Source of the DNA: Streptomyces sp. CB01881
Lineage (GTDB): Bacteria > Actinomycetota > Actinomycetes > Streptomycetales > Streptomycetaceae
DNA length: 64,000 bases
Assembly (NCBI RefSeq): GCF_002953255.1
Contig: NZ_CP026498.1
Location: 9,621,605 to 9,685,604 of the forward strand
Direction of reading: 5' to 3'
Part shown: positions 8,493-16,553 of the stretch, piece by piece
Position numbering within the stretch: the stretch's first letter is position 1
Layout of the letters: each line of letters begins with the position of its first letter
Program-made: the position numbers and the translations under genes
The notes under the pieces: model-generated
Database searches by the model: none
What the model was told of the DNA's origin: nothing
The model's input: only the letters and a program-made list of their open reading frames with translations

Positions 8493-9974
8493 CTACCTCT
8501 CTCGGGATTCGCGTCGGGCGGGACCGAACCAGCGGTCCAGTGCGGTGGGAAGGTCGTGGTGGCTGCCGGGGCCGGCCCAGGCGACGTAGCCGTCCGGGCG
8601 GACCAGCACGGCGGTGGTGCCGTCGAGCGGGGTCCCGCCGCCGTGCGGGGTGGCGGTGACGATGTCGATCCGCTCGCGCCAGGGCGCCGCGCGGCGTCGC
8701 AGGTGCGGGTTGTCCGCGAGGTCCAGCAGGACGCCGCGGCCGGCGCGGAGCAGCGCGGTACTGCCGACCGCGCGCCCCCGCACGGTCAGTTCCAGGTGCG
8801 GCAGCCGCGCCCCGAGCAGGGGGTTGGCGCCCGGCCCGACGTCGTACCTGATCGCCAGCCCGCTGACCTTGGCGGCGAGGTGGCGGCTGACGTCCTGGTA
8901 GCCGGTCAGCTCGGCCAGGACGTCGCGCAGCGGCTGCGCCTGCGCGCCGCCGAGGATCAGCCGGCCCTGGGCGGCGGTGTCGGCGAGCAGTTGCCGGCCC
9001 ACCTCGTGCCGCTCGTCGTGGTACGTGTCCAGCAGTGACTCCGGTGCGGTGCCGTGCAGGACGGCGGCGAGCTTCCAGCCGAGGTTGACCGAGTCCTGGA
9101 TGCCGGTGTTCATGCCCTGGCCGCCGGCCGGCAGGTGGATGTGCGCGGCGTCGCCGGTGAGCAGGACACGGCCCCGGCGGTACTGGGAGACCAGGCGCGC
9201 CGCGTCGGTGAAGGCGCTGACCCAGACCGGTTCGGCGTGCGAGATGTCGTCCCCGGTGAGCCGCTTCCAGGTGTCGGCGACCTCCTGGTAGGTCGGCGGA
9301 CCGCCGCGCCTGCGGGGCGCCGCGCCGCGCTCGCCGACGATGACGCGGTGGACGCCGCCGGGCAGCGGCGCGGACATCACCATTCCGTCGGACAGCAGCT
9401 CGCCGGTCATCCGGGGTCTCACGTCGATGCCCCGGACGTCCGCGAGCAGCAGTTCGGTGGTGGCCGCGCTGCCGGGGAAGTCGAAGCCGCCGGCCTTGCG
9501 GACGGTGCTCCGCCCGCCGTCGGCTCCGACCAGGTAGTCCGCCCGCAGGGTGCGTTCCCCGGCCGGGGTCCCGACCCGCACCAGGACGGAGGCGCCCTCC
9601 TCCCGGTAGGAGCGGAACTCGTGGCCGCGCCGGATGTCGGCGCCGAGCTCCACCGCCCAGTTCTCCAGGACGGTCTCGGTGACGGACTGGGGCACCGTCT
9701 TGGCGGCCCGGTACGCGCCGCCCAGGACGCCGAGGTCGACCGGGACGCCGCCGAAGTGCCCCTGGTCGCTGGTGCCGAGGTCGCCGAAGCGGCGCAGCAG
9801 CCCGCGCTGGGCGAAGGTCTCGACGGTGCGGATGGTCAGCCCGATTCCGCGCGATTCCACGGTCCGCCGGGAAAGGCGTTCCAGGACCACGACATCGATG
9901 CCCGCCAATCTCAGTTCGCCGGCGAGCACGAGCCCGGCCGGCCCGGCTCCCGCAATGACCACCGAAGCGCTCAT
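8493..9974 (-). CDS. FAD-dependent aromatic monooxygenase (PgaE/UrdE-like)
   Basis: 493-residue class A flavoprotein hydroxylase of full family length. GAGPAGLVLAGE opens the FAD fold, LVGADGGRST is the DG-type motif and LTGDAAHIHLPAGGQG the second FAD motif. A C-terminal thioredoxin-like domain occupies about residues 400-493. First gene of the minus operon; homologues in this position (PgaE, JadH, UrdE, LanE) hydroxylate C12 of the prejadomycin-type intermediate. The function is inferred from family and gene order. Confidence 0.92.
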   Translation of the reverse strand: MSASVVIAGAGPAGLVLAGELRLAGIDVVVLERLSRRTVESRGIGLTIRTVETFAQRGLLRRFGDLGTSDQGHFGGVPVDLGVLGGAYRAAKTVPQSVTETVLENWAVELGADIRRGHEFRSYREEGASVLVRVGTPAGERTLRADYLVGADGGRSTVRKAGGFDFPGSAATTELLLADVRGIDVRPRMTGELLSDGMVMSAPLPGGVHRVIVGERGAAPRRRGGPPTYQEVADTWKRLTGDDISHAEPVWVSAFTDAARLVSQYRRGRVLLTGDAAHIHLPAGGQGMNTGIQDSVNLGWKLAAVLHGTAPESLLDTYHDERHEVGRQLLADTAAQGRLILGGAQAQPLRDVLAELTGYQDVSRHLAAKVSGLAIRYDVGPGANPLLGARLPHLELTVRGRAVGSTALLRAGRGVLLDLADNPHLRRRAAPWRERIDIVTATPHGGGTPLDGTTAVLVRPDGYVAWAGPGSHHDLPTALDRWFGPARRESRER

Positions 9975-10146
9975 TCACCTCTCCCGTTCGAAGCGGCAAT
10001 CGCGTGTGAACTCTTCCCGGGTTCAGTAATTCACGAGGGTTCGCAATGACCCGGAAAGCTCCGCCCGGGTTTCCGCCGGACACGAAAATCTTCCGCCACG
10101 GCCGGTGCAGGATTCAAGCAAAAAAGTCAAGGTTATCTGCAAATAC

Positions 10147-10160
10147 CTGTCAGGGAAACG
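10147..10160. promoter_or_regulatory. Candidate operator copy 1 (CTGTCAGGGAAACG)
   Basis: Matches the 14-mer at 10246-10259 at 12 of 14 positions, with starts 99 bases apart (about nine helical turns). A further TCAGG follows at once. Its position in the divergent control region suggests a site for the adjacent OmpR-family regulator, whose family binds direct repeats. No experimental support. Confidence 0.35.
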
Positions 10161-10245
10161 TCAGGCCACCCCGGGCGGAACCTGTCATTCCGCTGCCGCG
10201 GCCGCTGCCGGGAGGCCTCGGGAGCCCCCCGGGAGTTTTAAGGAA

Positions 10246-10259
10246 CCGTCAGGGGAACG
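10246..10259. promoter_or_regulatory. Candidate operator copy 2 (CCGTCAGGGGAACG)
   Basis: Second copy of the motif at 10147-10160. It lies about 105 bases upstream of the proposed regulator promoter. A role in regulator binding is inferred only from repetition and location. Confidence 0.35.
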
Positions 10260-10363
10260 GCATGCCCCTTGACGCTCGGCCGCCACTCCGTGCCTGCCAA
10301 CTAGGCTTATGTGCACGACAGTTGCCAGAACTTTGCAGCAGCGTTAAATGCCTCGCCAGACCT

Positions 10364-10391
10364 TTGACGCACACCGGAACGGGGCTAACCT
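10364..10391 (+). promoter_or_regulatory. Probable promoter of the PKS regulator
   Basis: TTGACG at 10364-10369, a 16-base spacer and TAACCT at 10386-10391 resemble a vegetative (HrdB-type) promoter. The predicted transcript start would lie about 30-40 bases before the ATG at 10434. The -35 is strong and the -10 weak. Confidence 0.45.
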
Positions 10392-10433
10392 GCTCAATGC
10401 GATTCGAACGATCTTCACGGGGGCTTGAGAGTC

Positions 10434-11120
10434 ATGCAGGTACTGGTAGCGGATTCCGACACGATCGGGGTCGACGGCCTGAGTGCCGCCCTACGGCGCC
10501 ACGGATTTGACACCGACCATTGCCGGACCGGAGCCGAGGCGCTCGAAAGGTATCCGAAGTCCGATTTCTTCCTGATCGACCTTGCACTGCCCGATATCGA
10601 CGGACTGGAGGTCTGCCGGCTGCTGCGGGCCGCCAGTGACATCCCCATCATCGCCTTCACCGAGCCCGGCACCGACCTCGACCGCATCCTGTCCCTCCAG
10701 GCCGGCTGCGACGACTGCATGGCCAAGCCGCTCGGCTTCCGGGAACTCCTCGCGCGCATCGAGGCCGTCCTGCGGCGCGCCGGCTCACGGCCGGCGGCCC
10801 TCCCCCGGTCGCAGCCGATCGCGATCGGCTCCCTGTGCATCGACCCGGACACCCGGGAGACCCGGATCAACGGCCGGCCGGTCAAGCTGACGCGCATCGA
10901 GTTCTCCCTGCTCCACCAACTCGCCTCGAAGCCGCAGACCGTGTTCTCCCGCGCCCAGCTGATGGCCGACGTCTGGGACTACCAGTACGACGGCCGGCCG
11001 CTGGGCGCCAAGGCCAGCCGGACCATCGACACCCACGTCAGCGCGCTGCGCAAGAAGCTGGGCGACCCGTGCTGGATCGTCACGCTCCGCGGGATCGGGT
11101 TCCGGATGGGGCACGCCTGA
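10434..11120 (+). CDS. OmpR-family (JadR1-like) pathway regulator
   Basis: 228 residues: receiver domain about 1-115 and OmpR/PhoB winged helix about 125-225 (TRIEFSLLHQLASKP, SRTIDTHVSALRKKLG). In the receiver the acceptor Asp49 (LIDLALPD), Thr76 and Lys98 are present, but the acidic pair is Asp7-Ser8 instead of Asp-Asp, so magnesium binding and phosphorylation may be weak. JadR1-type regulators of angucycline clusters are atypical receivers of this kind that sense pathway products. No histidine kinase gene is adjacent. The ATG at 10434 was preferred to TTG at 10425, which sits too near the G-rich ribosome site. Confidence 0.88.
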   Translation: MQVLVADSDTIGVDGLSAALRRHGFDTDHCRTGAEALERYPKSDFFLIDLALPDIDGLEVCRLLRAASDIPIIAFTEPGTDLDRILSLQAGCDDCMAKPLGFRELLARIEAVLRRAGSRPAALPRSQPIAIGSLCIDPDTRETRINGRPVKLTRIEFSLLHQLASKPQTVFSRAQLMADVWDYQYDGRPLGAKASRTIDTHVSALRKKLGDPCWIVTLRGIGFRMGHA

Positions 11121-11135
11121 CCGGCTCCCGCGAAC

Positions 11136-11156
11136 GGGCGGCCACCGGCCGCCCGC
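11136..11156 (+). terminator. Hairpin after regulator gene
   Basis: CGGGCGGCC and GGCCGCCCG form a perfect 9-bp stem around a 3-base loop, 16 bases after the regulator stop. No U-tract, as usual in high-GC actinomycetes. Confidence 0.6.
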
Positions 11157-11165
11157 GCACGTCCC

Positions 11166-11189
11166 GGGGCGGCGGGCCCCCGCCGCCCC
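11166..11189 (+). terminator. Second hairpin before the ABC operon
   Basis: GGGGCGGCGGG and CCCGCCGCCCC form an 11-bp perfect stem with a 2-base centre, ending 35 bases before the binding-protein ATG. With the preceding hairpin it probably separates regulator and transporter transcripts. Confidence 0.6.
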
Positions 11190-11224
11190 GCCTCACACCA
11201 CCTAGCGCCCGAAAGGCCCCGCCC

Positions 11225-12829
11225 ATGCCTGACTCACGCCACCCCGCCGGCCTGCTCACCTCGGCCGTCGTCCTGTCGCTGGCGCTGGCCGCCTGCTCCT
11301 CGGCCCCCTCCGACGGCGGCGACCGGGCCGAGCCGCACGCCGGCGGTCACCTGACCTTCGCGCTGGGCTCGGACCCGACCTGCGTCGACCCGCACCAGGC
11401 GGTCACCAACGACGCCGTCTACGCCGCCCGCGGGCTGGTGGACTCGCTGACCGACCAGGACCCGGCGACCGGCAGGATCGTCCCCTGGATCGCCGCCTCC
11501 TGGGACGTCAGCCCGGACGCGTCGGCGTTCACCTTCCACCTGCGCGACGGCCTGACCTTCGGCGACGGCACGCCCATCGACGCGCAGTCCGTCAAGGAGA
11601 ACCTCGACGCCGTCTTCCAGCTCGGCGCCAAGTCGATCCCCGGCTCCGGCTACCTCAGCGGCTACCGGAGCACCGAGGTCGTCGACACCCACACCGCCAA
11701 GGTCACCTTCGACCAGCCCAACGCCCAGTTCCTCCAGGCCACTTCCACCTCCACGCTCGGGCTGCTGGCCCCGTCCACGCTCAAGCGGAGCCCCGAGAGC
11801 CTCTGCGCCGGCCCGCTGACCGGCTCCGGCCCCTTCAACCTGGACGGCTACACGCCCGGGAAGTCGGTGGAGCTGAGCCGGCGCGCCGACTACGCGGGGG
11901 GATCCTCCCTGTGGAGACACGCCGGCCCCGCCTACCTGGAGCGGATCAGCTTCACGGTGGTCCCGGAGTCCGGGGTGCGCACCGGCAGCCTCGGGTCCGG
12001 GCAGATCCACGCCATCGCCGGAGTCGCGCCGCAGGACGAGGCGGCGCTCAAGGGCCTGGGCGTGACCCTGCTGGCCCGCTCGAACCCCGGCGTGCCCGTG
12101 GCGCTGAGCATCAACACCTCCCGGCCCCAGCCGGGCGACATCGCCGTGCGCAGGGCCCTGGAGATCGCCGTCGACCGCAAGGAGGTCGTCGACACCGTCC
12201 TGAGCGGCAACTACCGCCCGGCCACCAGCTCGCTGTCCAGCACCACCACCGCCTACCAGGACAACTCCAAGCTCCTGGCCCACGACCCGGCGGCCGCGGG
12301 ACGGCTGCTGGACGCGGCCGGCTGGACGCCCGGCCCGGACGGCATCCGCGCGAAGAACGGCGTGAAGCTCGACCTCAAGGTCATCCTCGCCACCAACTTC
12401 GGCCCCAACAAGTCCGTCCTGGAACTCGTCCAGCAGCAGGTGAAGCAGGCCGGCATCGGGATCACGCTCAGGGTCCTGACCATCCCCGACTACCAACTGG
12501 CCCAGAAGAGCGGCGACTACGACCTCGCCTGGGGCAACGGCACCAGGGCCGACCCGGACATCCTGCGCAGCGCCTTCTCCGACAAGCTGCTCAACCTGTC
12601 CCACATCCAGGACCCGGAGCTGCAGGCCCTGCTGGACGCGCAGGCCGCCGCGGCCGACCCCGCCAAGCGCGCCGACCTCGTCGCCAGGGCGCAGCGCCGG
12701 GTACTCGAACAGGCCTACCAGATACCGGTGTTCGAGATGACGAGCGTGTACGCGCTGAGCACCGGGGTGCACGGCGTCAGCCTCGGCTCCTCCTCCCAGG
12801 TGCAGTTCCACGACGCCTGGCTCTCCTGA
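11225..12829 (+). CDS. ABC transporter substrate-binding lipoprotein (peptide/nickel type)
   Basis: 534-residue solute-binding protein of the SBP_bac_5 (DppA/OppA/NikA) class. The signal peptide ends in a lipobox, LALAAC, with Cys24 as the lipidated residue, so the protein is anchored outside the membrane. HLTFALGSDPTCVDPHQA and the later DGLTFGDGTPIDAQSVKENLD are family signatures. First gene of a four-gene importer; the permease follows after 49 bases. The ligand cannot be told. It lies next to the polyketide core but may be unrelated to it. Confidence 0.93.
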   Translation: MPDSRHPAGLLTSAVVLSLALAACSSAPSDGGDRAEPHAGGHLTFALGSDPTCVDPHQAVTNDAVYAARGLVDSLTDQDPATGRIVPWIAASWDVSPDASAFTFHLRDGLTFGDGTPIDAQSVKENLDAVFQLGAKSIPGSGYLSGYRSTEVVDTHTAKVTFDQPNAQFLQATSTSTLGLLAPSTLKRSPESLCAGPLTGSGPFNLDGYTPGKSVELSRRADYAGGSSLWRHAGPAYLERISFTVVPESGVRTGSLGSGQIHAIAGVAPQDEAALKGLGVTLLARSNPGVPVALSINTSRPQPGDIAVRRALEIAVDRKEVVDTVLSGNYRPATSSLSSTTTAYQDNSKLLAHDPAAAGRLLDAAGWTPGPDGIRAKNGVKLDLKVILATNFGPNKSVLELVQQQVKQAGIGITLRVLTIPDYQLAQKSGDYDLAWGNGTRADPDILRSAFSDKLLNLSHIQDPELQALLDAQAAAADPAKRADLVARAQRRVLEQAYQIPVFEMTSVYALSTGVHGVSLGSSSQVQFHDAWLS

Positions 12830-12878
12830 CCGGCCGGCCCCTTCCCGCACACCTCCCCCACCCGGCCTCCCGAAGGCG

Positions 12879-13847
12879 ATGATGAGGAACTATCTCCTAC
12901 GACGGCTGTTCCAGGCCGTGTTCGTACTGTGGGCCGCCTACACGCTCTCCTTCGGCGTGCTGTACCTGCTCCCCGGCGACCCTGCGACGATCATGGCCTC
13001 GGGCGGCGGCGACGCCAGCACCGTCACCCAGGCGCAGATCGATGCGCTGCGCCACCAGTACGGGCTCGACCGGCCGGCCGCCGACCAGTACGCCACCCGG
13101 CTCCTGCACGCCGTCCAGGGCGACCTCGGGCGCTCCGTGCAGAGCGGTGTGAAGGTCACCGACCTGCTCGGGCAGGCACTCCCGACGACCGTCCAACTGG
13201 CCGCCGCCGCCATGCTGCTGGCGGTGACCCTGGGGACCGCCCTTGCGCTGGCCGGCAGCTGGACCAGGCGCGGCTGGCTGCGCCAGCTCCTCCTCTCGCT
13301 GCCGGCGCTGGGGGTGTCCGCCCCGACCTTCTGGGTCGGCCTGGTGCTGGTACAGCTCCTGTCGTTCCGCTGGCGGCTCTTCCCCGCCTTCGGCGACGCG
13401 GGGCCGGCCGCCCTGGTACTGCCGTCCGTCACGCTGGCCCTGCCGGGAGCCGCCCTGATCGCGCAGGTCCTGGCGAAGGGCCTGCGGACGGCGCTGGCCG
13501 AACCGTACATCCAGACCGCCCTGGCGAAGGGCGCGAGCCGGCGGCGGGTCCTGTTCGGACACGCCCTGCGCAACGCGTCGGTCCCGTCCCTGACGCTGGC
13601 CGGCATCATGGCGGGCAACGTCCTGGGCGGCGCCGTGGTCGTCGAAACCGTCTTCGCCCGTGCCGGGATAGGACGCGAGACGGCGGCCGCCGTGACGGCG
13701 CAGGACATCCCGGTCGTCCAGGGGGTGGTCGTCCTCGGCGCCGTCACGTTCGTCCTGACCACCCTCGCCGTCGACCTCCTCCAGCCGCTGCTGGACCCCC
13801 GGATCACCACGACGACCACGACGACCAGGCCGGCGGTGCGGACATGA
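12879..13847 (+). CDS. ABC transporter permease (DppB type)
   Basis: 322-residue membrane permease of the oligopeptide/nickel family with about six membrane segments. Signs: RNYLLRRLFQAVFVLWAAY start, the LPGDPA motif after the first segment, and a late cytoplasmic EAA loop with AKGASRRRVLFGHALRNA. It ends in a Thr-rich tail and its TGA overlaps the ATG of the next permease (ATGA). Pairs with the DppC-type permease to form the channel. Confidence 0.93.
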   Translation: MMRNYLLRRLFQAVFVLWAAYTLSFGVLYLLPGDPATIMASGGGDASTVTQAQIDALRHQYGLDRPAADQYATRLLHAVQGDLGRSVQSGVKVTDLLGQALPTTVQLAAAAMLLAVTLGTALALAGSWTRRGWLRQLLLSLPALGVSAPTFWVGLVLVQLLSFRWRLFPAFGDAGPAALVLPSVTLALPGAALIAQVLAKGLRTALAEPYIQTALAKGASRRRVLFGHALRNASVPSLTLAGIMAGNVLGGAVVVETVFARAGIGRETAAAVTAQDIPVVQGVVVLGAVTFVLTTLAVDLLQPLLDPRITTTTTTTRPAVRT

Positions 13848-14764
13848 CCGAACCGACCGTCCCGGACGCGGACGCCCCGGCCTCCGCGGGGGACCTTCCA
13901 CGGGCCGCCGCCGCGGAGCCTGCGGGGGCGCCGTCCCCGTTCCGCCGCCACGCCCGGTTCTGGCTGCTCCGGCCCGGCCTGGTGCTCTCGGCGCTCCTGG
14001 TCGCCGTCCTGGTGACGGCCGCGTTCCTCCCCGGCCTGCTCTCCCCGTACGACCCGCTGGCCGCCGCGCCGCGGGAGAAACTGCTGCCCCCCGGCCCCGG
14101 CCACCCGTTCGGCACGGACCAGCTGGGCCGGGACCTCCTCGCCCGCGTCGTGCACGGCGCCCTCCCCACCGTGCAGGCGGCCGTGCTCGCCGTGGCCGTC
14201 GGACTGGTCGCCGGCTCGCTGGCGGGGCTGCTCGCCGGCTACCGCGGGGGCGCCGTGGACGACGTGGTGATGCGGCTCACCGACGTCCTGCTCTCCGTCC
14301 CCGGCCTGCTGCTCTCGCTCGCGCTGGTGACGGCGCTCGGGTTCGGCACCCTCAAGGTGGCGCTGGCGGTCGGGGTGACCAGCGTGTCGACGTTCGCCAG
14401 GATCATGCGCGCCGAGGTGCTGAAGGTCAGGCGGTCCACCTACGTGGAGGCGGCGCGGGCGTCCGGCAACCGGTGGCCGGCGGTGCTGCTGCGGCACGTG
14501 CTGCCGAACTCCGCGGGGCCGGTGCTGGTCTACGCGGCCATCGACTTCGGCGCGGTCGTCCTCCAGGTCTCCTCGCTCTCCTTCCTCGGCTACGGCGCGC
14601 AGCCGCCCGCCCCCGAGTGGGGCTCGCTCGTCTCGGACGGCCGCAACCACCTCGCCACCGCGTGGTGGCTCACCACCCTGCCGGGGCTCGTCATCGCGGC
14701 CACCGTGCTCGCCGCGAACCGCATCGCCCGCTCCCTCGACGGTGAAGACCAGGAGGCACGATGA
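13844..14764 (+). CDS. ABC transporter permease (DppC type)
   Basis: 306 residues. A cytoplasmic N-terminus rich in Ala and Pro precedes a first membrane segment at about 45-65, then HPFGTDQLGRDLLARV, the conserved periplasmic signature of DppC/NikC permeases, and five more membrane segments. The EAA loop reads EAARASGNRWPAVLLRHVLPN. Start and stop overlap both neighbours as ATGA, so the permease and ATPase genes are translationally coupled. Confidence 0.93.
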   Translation: MTEPTVPDADAPASAGDLPRAAAAEPAGAPSPFRRHARFWLLRPGLVLSALLVAVLVTAAFLPGLLSPYDPLAAAPREKLLPPGPGHPFGTDQLGRDLLARVVHGALPTVQAAVLAVAVGLVAGSLAGLLAGYRGGAVDDVVMRLTDVLLSVPGLLLSLALVTALGFGTLKVALAVGVTSVSTFARIMRAEVLKVRRSTYVEAARASGNRWPAVLLRHVLPNSAGPVLVYAAIDFGAVVLQVSSLSFLGYGAQPPAPEWGSLVSDGRNHLATAWWLTTLPGLVIAATVLAANRIARSLDGEDQEAR

Positions 14765-16440
14765 CCGACGGACCGCTGCTGGACATCCGGCGGCTGCGGA
14801 TCTCCTACCGGAGCAGGGCCGGCACCGTGCCCGCCGTCCGGGGCGTCGACCTGAGCGTGCGGCCGGGCGAGGTCGTGGCGCTGGTCGGCGAGTCGGGCTC
14901 CGGGAAGAGCACGGCGGCGCACGCGGTGCTGGGGCTGCTGCCGCGTGGCGGCTCGCTCGACGGGGGCGCGATCGTGTTCGCCGGAACCGACCTGGCCCGT
15001 GCCGGGGACGCCGCCCTGCGCGGGCTCAGGGGCCGCGAGATCGGCCTGATCCCGCAGGACCCGATGGTCGCGCTCAACCCGGTGCAGCGCATCGGACGCC
15101 AGGTCGCCGAGGTCCTGCTGATCCACCGGCTCGCCGCCCGGCCGGAGGCGGCCCGCCGGGCCCTGGAGCTGCTCGGCGAGGCCGGGCTGCCCGACCCGGA
15201 GTCGGTCGCCCGCCGCTACCCCCACGAACTGTCCGGGGGCATGCGCCAACGGGTGCTGATCGCCATCGCGCTCGCCGCCCGCCCGCGGCTGGTCATCGCG
15301 GACGAGCCCACGAGCGCACTGGACGTCACCGTCCAGCGGAGGATCCTCGACCACATCGGTGCGCTGACCCGCGAGCGCGGCATCGCCGTCCTGCTGATCA
15401 CCCACGACCTCGGCGTCGCCGCCGACCGGGCGGACCGGGTCGCCGTCATGGAGCGCGGCGAGGTGGTGGAGAGCGGCCCGGTGCGGCAGGTCCTCGACGC
15501 TCCCGCCCACCCCTGCACGCGCGCCCTGCTGGCGGCGGCCCCGGGCGGGAGTCCGACGACGGACCCCGGCCCGGACCGGCCGCGGGCGGCGCTGCGGAGC
15601 CGGACGGCGGCCGCCGGGGACGGGGCGGACGGGCCCGGGGACCGCCCGGCCGGCGCGGGGGACCTGCTCCTGGCCGAGGACCTGGTCAAGGAGTTCCCCG
15701 GCCACCGGGGCGACCGGCACCCCGGGGCGCGGGCGGTCGACGGCGTCAGCCTGCGGATCGGGCGCGGAGAGACGCTCGCCCTGGTCGGCGAATCCGGATC
15801 GGGCAAGTCGACCACCGCGCGCATGCTGGTACGCCTCACCGACCCGACCTCCGGCCGGATCACCTTCGACGGGCAGGACGTCACCCGCCTGGGCGGCGGC
15901 GCACTGCGCGGGCTGCGCCGCCGGATGCAGTTCGTCCACCAGAGCCCCTACGCCTCGCTGTCGCCCCGGCTGTCCGTCGCCGAGATCGTCTCCGAGCCGC
16001 TGCGCGCCTACCGGATCGGCTCCCGCGCCGAACGCGCCGGCCGGGCCGCCACCCTCCTCGACCGGGTGCGCCTGCCCGCCGCGCTGCTGGACCGGCGCCC
16101 CGCCGAGCTCTCCGGCGGCCAGCGCCAACGCGTCGCCATCGCCCGCGCCCTGGCCCTGGACCCGGACCTGCTCGTGTGCGACGAGCCCGTGTCGGCGCTC
16201 GACGTGTCGTCCCAGGCACAGATCCTGGACCTGCTCGCGGAACTCCGGGCCGAGCTGGGGCTCGGCCTCCTCTTCATCTCGCACGACCTGGCGGTCGTCC
16301 GTCAGATCGCCTCCCGGGTCGGCGTGATGCGCGGCGGGAGGCTCGTCGAGACCGGTCCGGTGGAGCAGGTGTTCGCGTCGCCCTCGCACCCCTACACCCG
16401 GGAGCTGCTGGCCGCCGTGCCGGGCGGTCTCGCCCGGTGA
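14761..16440 (+). CDS. Tandem ABC transporter ATPase (DppD-DppF fusion)
   Basis: 559 residues carrying two complete nucleotide-binding domains that are separate proteins in many bacteria. Domain 1: Walker A GESGSGKST, signature LSGGMRQRV, Walker B VIADEPTSALD. Domain 2, from about residue 300: GESGSGKSTTA, LSGGQRQRV, LVCDEPVSALD. A Pro/Gly/Asp-rich linker joins them. Powers the importer encoded upstream; last gene of the operon, followed by a strong hairpin. Confidence 0.95.
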   Translation: MTDGPLLDIRRLRISYRSRAGTVPAVRGVDLSVRPGEVVALVGESGSGKSTAAHAVLGLLPRGGSLDGGAIVFAGTDLARAGDAALRGLRGREIGLIPQDPMVALNPVQRIGRQVAEVLLIHRLAARPEAARRALELLGEAGLPDPESVARRYPHELSGGMRQRVLIAIALAARPRLVIADEPTSALDVTVQRRILDHIGALTRERGIAVLLITHDLGVAADRADRVAVMERGEVVESGPVRQVLDAPAHPCTRALLAAAPGGSPTTDPGPDRPRAALRSRTAAAGDGADGPGDRPAGAGDLLLAEDLVKEFPGHRGDRHPGARAVDGVSLRIGRGETLALVGESGSGKSTTARMLVRLTDPTSGRITFDGQDVTRLGGGALRGLRRRMQFVHQSPYASLSPRLSVAEIVSEPLRAYRIGSRAERAGRAATLLDRVRLPAALLDRRPAELSGGQRQRVAIARALALDPDLLVCDEPVSALDVSSQAQILDLLAELRAELGLGLLFISHDLAVVRQIASRVGVMRGGRLVETGPVEQVFASPSHPYTRELLAAVPGGLAR

Positions 16441-16496
16441 GGGCCCCGGCGGCGTCCGCCCTTCGCCGGCCGCCTCCGGGCGCCCGGGAACGCCGG

Positions 16497-16535
16497 GGAC
16501 CGGGCCCGGCGGAACACGTCCGCCCGGCCCGGTCC
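16497..16535. terminator. Strong bidirectional hairpin between convergent genes
   Basis: GGACCGGGCC (16497-16506) pairs perfectly with GGCCCGGTCC (16526-16535), and inside these GGCGGA pairs with TCCGCC around a short loop. It lies between the ABC ATPase stop and the stop of the minus-strand SDR, so it can end both transcripts. Confidence 0.75.
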
Positions 16536-16553
16536 GGGGTCACCCGCCGCCCG

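Larger units (their letters stand above)
9975..10433. other. Divergent control region between PKS operon and regulator
   Basis: 459 bases without a gene, between the oxygenase start (minus) and the regulator start (plus). A stretch at about 10110-10160 is clearly AT-richer than anything nearby. It holds a repeated motif (10147-10160 and 10246-10259) and a plausible plus-strand promoter at 10364-10391. On the minus strand TTGACT at 10130-10125 could be a -35, but no good -10 stands at the right distance. Confidence 0.6.
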
